Of a DNA stretch of 34,031 bases, positions 25,660 through 31,536 are shown piece by piece. The position numbers and the translations under genes were made by a program. The stretch covers positions 1 to 34,031 of the forward strand of contig DATGUA010000030.1 of NCBI GenBank assembly GCA_035301545.1, given 5' to 3'. Within the stretch, counting starts at the first letter, position 1, and each line of letters starts with the position of its first letter. This DNA is from DATGUA01 sp035301545. GTDB lineage: Bacteria > Bacillota > Clostridia > Tissierellales > Tissierellaceae. The notes beneath the pieces are model-generated. The model was not told the DNA's origin, ran no database searches, and saw only the letters and a list, made by a program, of their open reading frames with translations.

Positions 25660-26302
25660 TTCTATCCCGACCTTTCTTTATAAACAAATAGCCTACTATT
25701 TGTAGTATTGCCAATAATATAAAGAAAGATAACACTATTCTAAAGGCTATATTCATAAAAAATTCCTCAGGTAACATTTGAATCATTAAATCTGTTTTAG
25801 GATTTAATATCCACAAATCATTAGAGAAAAACAATAAATGAAAATAAGTAAAATATCTGTTAAAATCTATACTAGCAAGAATAGCCAATATACCAAATAA
25901 AATATGATTTATAAAAAGTCCAATAAACAATGTCTTACCTAAACTAATATATTCTTTTTTTCTATAAAAATAATATAAGATCATTCCACTCACAATTAAA
26001 CCTATAATTTTAACCCACCTAGATATATTAAATAAATTTTGTACATCTCTCATATGTAATACTTCTTTTTCATTAAAATGCTTACTTAATAATTCATCTC
26101 CTCCAGAATTTTTTAAATAAGATATAATATCATCTGTAATTTCTGATAAATCTTCTATAGATTTGTTTGTAATTTTAGGTACTTCATATTTCTTATATGA
26201 TTTAATATAAAAATCCTTATTATAAGAATTTAACTCTATACTAAATGCTAAACAAGATAAAGAAATAGATATAATTAAAATAATAGAAAATATTTTTTTC
26301 AA
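25610..26302 (-). CDS. DUF1461 (TIGR01906-type) integral membrane protein
   Basis: The 230-residue protein has an N-terminal signal-like hydrophobic segment (3-21), an extracellular loop ending in HFNEKEVLHMRDVQNLF (about 79-91), then three membrane helices (about 95-113, 121-145, 184-206). The block YFHLLFFSNDLWILNPKTD and MIQMLPEEFF is the hallmark of the DUF1461/TIGR01906 family. Function is unknown. The start is TTG at 26302, set by aaaggtga about 8 nt upstream. It overlaps the downstream Mrr-like membrane gene, suggesting joint expression. Confidence 0.85.
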   Translation of the reverse strand: MKKIFSIILIISISLSCLAFSIELNSYNKDFYIKSYKKYEVPKITNKSIEDLSEITDDIISYLKNSGGDELLSKHFNEKEVLHMRDVQNLFNISRWVKIIGLIVSGMILYYFYRKKEYISLGKTLFIGLFINHILFGILAILASIDFNRYFTYFHLLFFSNDLWILNPKTDLMIQMLPEEFFMNIAFRIVLSFFILLAILQIVGYLFIKKGRDRNANHIKKNERLFYRKK

Positions 26303-26356
26303 ATTTTATTCACCTTTCTATACTTATTGTTTATTGGTATTATTATAGCAAATAAA

Positions 26357-26391
26357 AAGGATGAAGTATATTTATTTCCTACTCCATCCTT
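26357..26391 (-). terminator. Rho-independent terminator after the 57-residue small gene
   Basis: On the minus strand AAGGATGGAGTA pairs with TACTTCATCCTT (one G-U) over an 11-nt loop, followed by a run of U. It begins 9 nt after the small gene's stop, giving that gene its own transcript end and separating it from DUF1461. Confidence 0.85.
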
Positions 26392-26400
26392 AATTTCATA

Positions 26401-26574
26401 TTAACCCATTGAGGTTTCTAATTTAGATAAATGTTTTATAGGGAAATACCTTAATAATTCTTTAAATTGCTCTACTGATAATCCTTGTAATGTAGTATAC
26501 ATCTCTATTTTTTCATCTAAATCAGCCTTTTTAAACCGATTTAATATCTGCTCAAAATTTTCTTTTTCTTCCAT
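26401..26574 (-). CDS. Small hypothetical protein, 57 residues
   Basis: A short open frame between yebC and the DUF1461 gene. ATG at 26574 has an excellent site (aggaggg, 6 nt spacing), and a strong terminator follows the stop, so this is a real gene unit. The product begins MEEKENFEQILNRFKKADLD, ends LETSMG, is charged, lacks cysteine and membrane segments, and looks helical (two helices about 5-30 and 33-54). I do not recognise the family. A hairpin (AATAATAG / CTATTATT, 26588-26611) lies just before the ribosome site and might control it. Confidence 0.75.
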   Translation of the reverse strand: MEEKENFEQILNRFKKADLDEKIEMYTTLQGLSVEQFKELLRYFPIKHLSKLETSMG

Positions 26575-26648
26575 CACTAACCCTCCTAATAATAGTTTGT
26601 CATCTATTATTATGCTGATTAGTGTGTTTACTTATACAGTAAAACAAA

Positions 26649-27383
26649 TTAATCTTCAGACATGTCCCAATTATGGTATACTTCCTGAATGTCATCATTG
26701 TCTTCTAACATTTCTATTAAACCTTCCATATTTTTAATATCATTTTCATCCTTTAAACTTACTAGATTTTGAGGGATAAAACTAAGTTCTGCTATTGCAA
26801 ATTCATAGCCTTCTTTTTCTAAACCATTTTTTACGTCGTTAAAATCTTCTGGACTCGTAAAAATTTCGAAACCTTCTTCTTCTACTTCAAAATCATCTGC
26901 TCCTAATTCTATTGCAAGCATTGCTAATTCATCTTCATCTATAGAGTCCTTTTTTGCTACCCCTATAAATCCTTTTCTATCAAACATAAAAGAAACTGAT
27001 CCTGATTGGCCTAAATTTCCTCCAAATTTATCAAAAATATGTCTTATATCTGATGCAGTTCTATTCCTATTGTCAGTTAAGCTAGTAGCTAGTACTGCTA
27101 TACCAGATGGTCCATAGCCTTCATAACTTATTTCCTCAAAATTATCTTCACCTAATTGTCCTGCTCCTTTTTTTACTGCTCTTTCTATATTATCATTTGG
27201 CATATTTTCCGCTTTAGCTTTATCTATTGCAGTTTGTAATGCAGGATTAAATTCTGGATCTGATCCTCCCTCTTTTGAGGCTACCATTATATATCTAGAT
27301 AGTTTAGCAAATACTTTTGATCTTTTCGCATCTTCTTTTCCTTTTCTATGTTTAATATTACTCCATTTTGAATGTCCTGCCAT
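26649..27383 (-). CDS. yebC: YebC/PmpR-family protein
   Basis: The 244-residue protein starts MAGHSKWSNIKHRKGKEDA, the hallmark of YebC/PmpR (TACO1 in mitochondria), and continues with the family blocks DPEFNPALQTAIDKAKAENM, NDNIERAVKKGAG, EGYGPSGIAVLA, TDNRNRTASDIRHIF and GNLGQSGSVSFMF. Members have been described as transcription regulators and, more recently, as factors aiding ribosomes at difficult sequences such as proline stretches. The ATG at 27383 has aaggagag upstream. It follows nadE by 60 nt with only a weak hairpin between. Confidence 0.97.
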   Translation of the reverse strand: MAGHSKWSNIKHRKGKEDAKRSKVFAKLSRYIMVASKEGGSDPEFNPALQTAIDKAKAENMPNDNIERAVKKGAGQLGEDNFEEISYEGYGPSGIAVLATSLTDNRNRTASDIRHIFDKFGGNLGQSGSVSFMFDRKGFIGVAKKDSIDEDELAMLAIELGADDFEVEEEGFEIFTSPEDFNDVKNGLEKEGYEFAIAELSFIPQNLVSLKDENDIKNMEGLIEMLEDNDDIQEVYHNWDMSED

Positions 27384-27443
27384 TTTTCCACTCTCCTTAA
27401 ATTATTCCATTATCATTTTAACATAATAAAAGAGTCTTTTCAT

Positions 27444-28169
27444 CTATTTTTTATATTCGTATATAGGTGGATATTCTCTCTTATGCATATTCATATAATA
27501 CATTTTATGTATTTTCTTTTTTAATTCTTTAGAACCTTTTCCAGTTTTTATAAATTTATCTAATTCCTTATAACTAAATCCCATCTCCTCTTCATCAGTC
27601 TGGTTATCCCATAGACCAGCTTCAGGCACTTTTTCAATAACAATATCTGGTATATTTAAATATCTAGCTATATCCCATATCTCTTTTTTTACAAAGCTTG
27701 CTAATGGAAGTAAATCTACTGAACTATCTCCATGTTTAGTAAAATATCCTGTTACAAATTCAGATTTATTAGTTGGTCCTGCTACCAAGAAATTCATGCT
27801 CTGAGCAAAATAGTATAGTGTAGTCATTCTCAATCTCGGTTTAATATTTGCTGCTGCCATCTTATTATTAATATCTAAATCTGACGATTCTACTAAATTA
27901 TCAAATGTCTTTGTTAAATCTACCTTTTTAGTTTCTAATTCTAAACTTTCCGCTACTAATAATCCATGTTCTTCATCTATAGGATTACTATGACAAGGCA
28001 TTATAATACCTAAAGATGTATTTGGAAATGCCATTTTTGATAATCCAGCCATCACAGCTGAATCTACCCCTCCACTAAGTCCAAATAATAGACCTTTAGC
28101 TCCTGCATCTTTTACTTTAAGCTTTAACCATTTTACTAAATCATCTACTATAATTTCTACTCTATTCAT
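27444..28169 (-). CDS. nadE: Ammonia-dependent NAD+ synthetase NadE
   Basis: NadE amidates nicotinic acid adenine dinucleotide to NAD+ with ATP. The 241-residue protein has the PP-loop SGGVDS (32-37), NIKPRLRMTTLYYFAQ, GPTNKSEFVTGYFTKHGDS and PLASFVKKEIWDIARYL, as in the short bacterial form that lacks a glutaminase domain, so it uses ammonia. An upstream start is in frame, but ggaggg lies between it and the ATG at 28169, which is chosen. It is divergent from the TauE/SafE pair, with a palindrome in the shared promoter region. Confidence 0.95.
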   Translation of the reverse strand: MNRVEIIVDDLVKWLKLKVKDAGAKGLLFGLSGGVDSAVMAGLSKMAFPNTSLGIIMPCHSNPIDEEHGLLVAESLELETKKVDLTKTFDNLVESSDLDINNKMAAANIKPRLRMTTLYYFAQSMNFLVAGPTNKSEFVTGYFTKHGDSSVDLLPLASFVKKEIWDIARYLNIPDIVIEKVPEAGLWDNQTDEEEMGFSYKELDKFIKTGKGSKELKKKIHKMYYMNMHKREYPPIYEYKK

Positions 28170-28189
28170 AACTAATCCCTCCATAGCTT

Positions 28190-28212
28190 TATATGTATAT
28201 ACTATACATATA
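28190..28212. promoter_or_regulatory. Palindrome in the nadE / TauE-SafE divergent region, possible operator
   Basis: TATATGTATA and its exact complement flank 3 bp. The palindrome lies 21 bp upstream of nadE and 50 bp upstream of the permease gene, overlapping the likely nadE core promoter. It could be a dimeric repressor site; its AT-only composition except for two G/C pairs makes chance more likely than for a mixed sequence. Confidence 0.35.
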
Positions 28213-28261
28213 CGGTAAAAATAATCTAAAGTCGTTTTATTATATCATAAAGGAGTATATG

Positions 28262-28621
28262 ATGGATAATTTAAATTTTAAATTAATAATAATTGGAATT
28301 TTTACTGGATTAATAAATGGTATATTTGGATCAGGTGGTGGAACTATTATAGTTCCTTCTTTGGTATTTTTAATAGGTTTAGAAGATCATAAATCTCATG
28401 CTACTGCTATCTCAATTATTTTACCTATTTCTATTATAAGCACTATAGTATACTTAATTCATAATTCTATCCCTATTAAAGCTAGTCTTTTAGTAATGTC
28501 AGGTGGTTTGTTAGGTAGCTTTCTAGGAGCTAAGCTCCTTCCTAAAATTCCTGTTAATCTATTACGAAAAGTATTTGGTTCAGTAATTATATATACAGCT
28601 ATAAGGATGATTTTAAAATGA
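28262..28621 (+). CDS. Half-length TauE/SafE-family permease subunit, N-terminal type
   Basis: The 119-residue membrane protein has about four hydrophobic segments and one copy of the TauE/SafE (DUF81) repeat signature, GIFTGLINGIFGSGGGTIIV then PSLVFLIGLEDHKSHATA. Family members are normally about 250 residues with two such repeats and export sulfite, sulfoacetate or related anions; substrate here is unknown. ATG at 28262 is preferred over the adjacent ATG at 28259 because aaaggag is 6 nt away. It ends in an ATGA overlap with the second half, so the two are almost certainly translated together and form a heteromer. Confidence 0.85.
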   Translation: MDNLNFKLIIIGIFTGLINGIFGSGGGTIIVPSLVFLIGLEDHKSHATAISIILPISIISTIVYLIHNSIPIKASLLVMSGGLLGSFLGAKLLPKIPVNLLRKVFGSVIIYTAIRMILK

Positions 28622-28968
28622 TATTAATATTGATAGGTTTTTTATCTGGTATAATCAGTGGTATGGGAATAGGTGGAGGTACTATTCTAATTCCTTCTTT
28701 AGTAATGATATATGGAATGCCTCAAATACAAGCTCAAGGAGTTAATCTATTAGTCTTTATTCCTGTTGGATTAACTGCTATAATAACCCATATTAAACAA
28801 GATAATATTGAATTTAAATATACTAAAAAAATAGCTTTAAGTGGAGTTATATCTGCTATAATCGGATCTATTCTAGCAACAAAAATCAACCCTAATAATT
28901 TAAGAATGTATTTTGGAATATTTCTTTTAATTATAGGAATATATGAATTTCTCAAAAAGAATAAATAG
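28618..28968 (+). CDS. Half-length TauE/SafE-family permease subunit, C-terminal type
   Basis: The 116-residue membrane protein has about four hydrophobic segments and the second copy of the family repeat, GFLSGIISGMGIGGGTILIP followed by SLVMIYGMPQIQAQGVNLL. It overlaps the first subunit by ATGA, in a different frame, and has its own ribosome site (aaggatg about 8 nt upstream) and own ATG, so it is a separate gene rather than a simple frameshift remnant. Its last codons (KKNK, stop) form one arm of the convergent terminator. Confidence 0.85.
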   Translation: MILILIGFLSGIISGMGIGGGTILIPSLVMIYGMPQIQAQGVNLLVFIPVGLTAIITHIKQDNIEFKYTKKIALSGVISAIIGSILATKINPNNLRMYFGIFLLIIGIYEFLKKNK

Positions 28969-28991
28969 GCCTAGGCCTATTTATTCTTTTT
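28954..28991. terminator. Perfect 38-bp palindromic bidirectional terminator
   Basis: Bases 28954-28972 and 28973-28991 are exact complements with no spacer (AAAAAGAATAAATAGGCCT and its complement). It gives a hairpin with an A-tract before and a U-tract after on either strand. It contains the stop codons of both converging genes, at 28966-28968 (plus) and 28981-28983 (minus). Confidence 0.9.
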
Positions 28992-29379
28992 CAACCAATG
29001 TACTATATATACAATCATCAGTTAAATATTTTAGACCTAATTCATCTGCTTTTTTTACTACTGTATCATCATAAGTTCCAGGTTGGAAAAATACATATTC
29101 GATACCTAGTTCTTTTATTTCTTCTAATATATTTATACTTACTTTAGGTGGAACTACTATATCTACTACATCTATCTTATTAGGTATATCATTTAAACTA
29201 TGATAAATTATTTCCCCATCAATTTTTTCATAATTAGGATTTACTCCATAAGTATTATAATTATGTTCCTTTAATTTTTTCCATATCTTATAACCAAATT
29301 TGTCTTTATTAATTGTTGTTCCTACTACAGCCCAAGATTTCATATTAAGCATTTCTTCTTTTATCTTTTTAAAATCCAT
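28981..29379 (-). CDS. CoA-binding protein, YccU-like
   Basis: The 132-residue protein is a small Rossmann-fold CoA-binding-domain protein: SWAVVGTTINKDKFGYKIW near the N-terminus, YNTYGVNPNYEKIDGE, IDVVDIVVPPK, and EYVFFQPGTYDD. These match the CoA_binding_2 family, whose biological role is not known. The ATG at 29379 has aggaggt upstream. It is the last gene of the hflX-yigZ unit, 29 nt after yigZ, and its stop lies inside the convergent palindrome terminator. Confidence 0.88.
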   Translation of the reverse strand: MDFKKIKEEMLNMKSWAVVGTTINKDKFGYKIWKKLKEHNYNTYGVNPNYEKIDGEIIYHSLNDIPNKIDVVDIVVPPKVSINILEEIKELGIEYVFFQPGTYDDTVVKKADELGLKYLTDDCIYSTLVEKE

Positions 29380-29408
29380 CTTTTATTTACCTCCTATCAA
29401 TAAAATTA

Positions 29409-30056
29409 TTAAGATAATCTTTTTTCTTTTAACATAGGTAAATATAAATCATCTAATTCATCTATTTCTGCATCCCCATTAGTTAGATTAGTTATTTCAT
29501 TTTTAAATCTTTCTAATTGAGATAAAGCAATGTAAATATATATAGTAACTTTATCTGTAAATTTTACATCATTGGTCAGAAGGCCATCATTCATTAAAAA
29601 ATTTTCAATTCTTCCATATTGATCATAATCTACTTCAAATTTCACTTGTCTATGGAGTACCATATCTACAATTCTAGCTGCCTCTAATCCTATTTTTGCT
29701 CCTTTAGTATAGGCTCTTATAAGTCCTCCACCGCCTAATTTTACTCCTCCAAAGTATCTTGTCACTACTACTACTACATCCTTTAAACCTTCCTTTTTTA
29801 TTACTTCTAAAGCAGGTACTCCTGCAGTACCTGATGGTTCTCCATCATCACTAAATCTCTGAGTATTCGCATTTTGGCCCGTAATATAAGCATAAACATT
29901 ATGAGTTGCATCCCTATGCTTAGCCTGTATTTTTTCTATAAATTCTAAAGCTTCCTTTTCATTAGATATAGGCTTTACATAGCCTATAAATCTAGACTTT
30001 TTAACAATAAACTCATCTTCTCCATAGGACAAAACAGTCTTATATCTTTCATCCAT
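29409..30056 (-). CDS. yigZ: YigZ/IMPACT-family protein
   Basis: The 215-residue protein has the IMPACT N-terminal domain pattern: VKKSRFIGYVKPI, KHRDATHNVYAY, QRFSDDGEPSGTAGVPAL and RYFGGVKLGGGGLIRAY, followed by the C-terminal DUF1949 domain (about 140-208). Eukaryotic IMPACT regulates the kinase GCN2; the bacterial role is unclear, and the fold resembles elongation-factor domains. The ATG at 30056 has aaggag upstream. It lies 31 nt after hflX and is probably co-transcribed with it. Confidence 0.95.
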   Translation of the reverse strand: MDERYKTVLSYGEDEFIVKKSRFIGYVKPISNEKEALEFIEKIQAKHRDATHNVYAYITGQNANTQRFSDDGEPSGTAGVPALEVIKKEGLKDVVVVVTRYFGGVKLGGGGLIRAYTKGAKIGLEAARIVDMVLHRQVKFEVDYDQYGRIENFLMNDGLLTNDVKFTDKVTIYIYIALSQLERFKNEITNLTNGDAEIDELDDLYLPMLKEKRLS

Positions 30057-30087
30057 TATAAAATCTCCTTCTCAGATATCTAATATT

Positions 30088-31386
30088 TTAATCTACTACA
30101 TATTCTTTATACTCTTCTAAATCTACAGAGTTTATAGTTAGATTAATATATGTTCCATCTTCCTCATGTTTAATACTACCAACCTCATACCTATCCATAA
30201 AATAGTTTACTATTACTTGTTTATCATATGGAATTTTTAATAATACTTTTTTATATTTATAAGGTAATCTGTCTTCTACTAACTCCATTAATTCCTCAAG
30301 ATGTTCACCATTTTTTGCAGATATAAATATCTTATCTTCTATATTTCTATTATCATACAACAAATTAGTAATATTTACTTTATCCATCTTATTAAAAACT
30401 GTAATAATAGGCTTATCTAATATATCTAAATCTTTTAATATATCTAAAGTAGTTTTAATCTGTATATCTAATTCTTCATTTGAAGCATCTACTACATGTA
30501 ATATAACATCTGCATATTGAACTTCTTCTAAAGTACCTTTAAAAGCCTCTATCAAATGAGTAGGAAGTTTTGATACAAATCCTACTGTATCTGTTAGTAA
30601 ATAATCTTGACCATTAGGTAGTTTCCCCCTTCTTAAAGATGTATCTAATGTGGCAAACAGCATATCCTTTACGAATACATTTTTACTTTCATTTTCTTCA
30701 TTATACAATCTAATCAATCTATTTAATAATGTAGATTTGCCTGAATTAGTATATCCTACTAAAGCCATTATTGGTAAATTAGAATCTGATCTTCGCTTTC
30801 TTTTTATATCTCTATTAGCTTGTACTTCTTGAAGCTGTTTCTCAATATTATTAATCTCTCTTTGTATATGCCGTCTATCAGTTTCTAATTTTTGCTCACC
30901 TGGACCTCTAGTTCCTATACCTCCACCTTCTCTTGAAAGATAATCTCTAAAACCTACTAATCTAGGAAGCCTATATTTTAATTGAGCTAATTTCACTTGT
31001 AATTTACCTTCTCTTGAATTAGCACGTTGAGCAAATATATCTAATATTAAACTTGTTCTGTCTAAAATCTTTTTATCAATTATATCCTCTAAATTTCTTA
31101 ATTGTGCTCCTGATAATTCATCGTTGAATACTACAGTATTAATATTTAATTCTTCACAATATCTTTTTATTTCTTGGGCTTTACCTTTACCTATAAAATA
31201 TGCAGAGTCTATACTACTACGTTTTTGAACTACTCTAGATACTACAATACCTTGTGCTGCTTTTACTAATTCTTCTAACTCATCTAAAGATGTTCCAATT
31301 TCAATTGTATCAGTACTTAATTCTACTCCTACAATTAAAGCTTTCTCCATATTTAAATTTTCTAGAACCAATTTATCACCATCCAT
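30088..31386 (-). CDS. hflX: Ribosome-associated GTPase HflX
   Basis: HflX is a translational GTPase that binds the 50S subunit and can split stalled ribosomes. The 432-residue protein has the N-terminal HflX domain (AYFIGKGKAQEI, FNDELSGAQLRNLE, RTSLILDIFAQRA), the glycine-rich loop REGGGIGTRGPGEQKLETDR, then a G domain with G1 GYTNSGKS (211-218), G3 DTVGFV and G4 NKMD, and a short C-terminal domain. The ATG at 31386 has taggag upstream. It heads a three-gene unit and is divergent from the class A PBP gene. Confidence 0.97.
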   Translation of the reverse strand: MDGDKLVLENLNMEKALIVGVELSTDTIEIGTSLDELEELVKAAQGIVVSRVVQKRSSIDSAYFIGKGKAQEIKRYCEELNINTVVFNDELSGAQLRNLEDIIDKKILDRTSLILDIFAQRANSREGKLQVKLAQLKYRLPRLVGFRDYLSREGGGIGTRGPGEQKLETDRRHIQREINNIEKQLQEVQANRDIKRKRRSDSNLPIMALVGYTNSGKSTLLNRLIRLYNEENESKNVFVKDMLFATLDTSLRRGKLPNGQDYLLTDTVGFVSKLPTHLIEAFKGTLEEVQYADVILHVVDASNEELDIQIKTTLDILKDLDILDKPIITVFNKMDKVNITNLLYDNRNIEDKIFISAKNGEHLEELMELVEDRLPYKYKKVLLKIPYDKQVIVNYFMDRYEVGSIKHEEDGTYINLTINSVDLEEYKEYVVD

Positions 31387-31406
31387 TTTTAATAGCTCCT
31401 ACTTGT

Positions 31407-31435
31407 ATTATAACAGTTTTTTCACTTATTATCTA
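31407..31435 (-). promoter_or_regulatory. Candidate hflX promoter
   Basis: On the minus strand a perfect TATAAT (31412-31407) lies 17 bp from TAGATA (31435-31430, four of six consensus bases). The leader before the hflX ATG would be only about 15-20 nt, just enough for the ribosome site. Confidence 0.5.
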
Positions 31436-31471
31436 ATCTACACTACTTACACTAGATACTAATTATATTTA

Positions 31472-31500
31472 TTAACTTTTTTATCTTAGTATGATATAAT
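31472..31500 (+). promoter_or_regulatory. Promoter of the class A PBP gene
   Basis: TTAACT (31472-31477) and TATAAT (31495-31500) are 17 bp apart, and the -10 is extended (TGATATAAT). The start codon is 36 bp downstream. Confidence 0.7.
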
Positions 31501-31536
31501 TAAACTAATCTAGACCCTTATATTAAGGAGGAAAAA

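Noticed and set aside
28600..28630. Frameshift breaking one TauE/SafE gene
   Set aside because: The second half has its own ATG, an AAGGATG site and a clean ATGA overlap, and both halves are full repeat units, so two genes fit better than a pseudogene.
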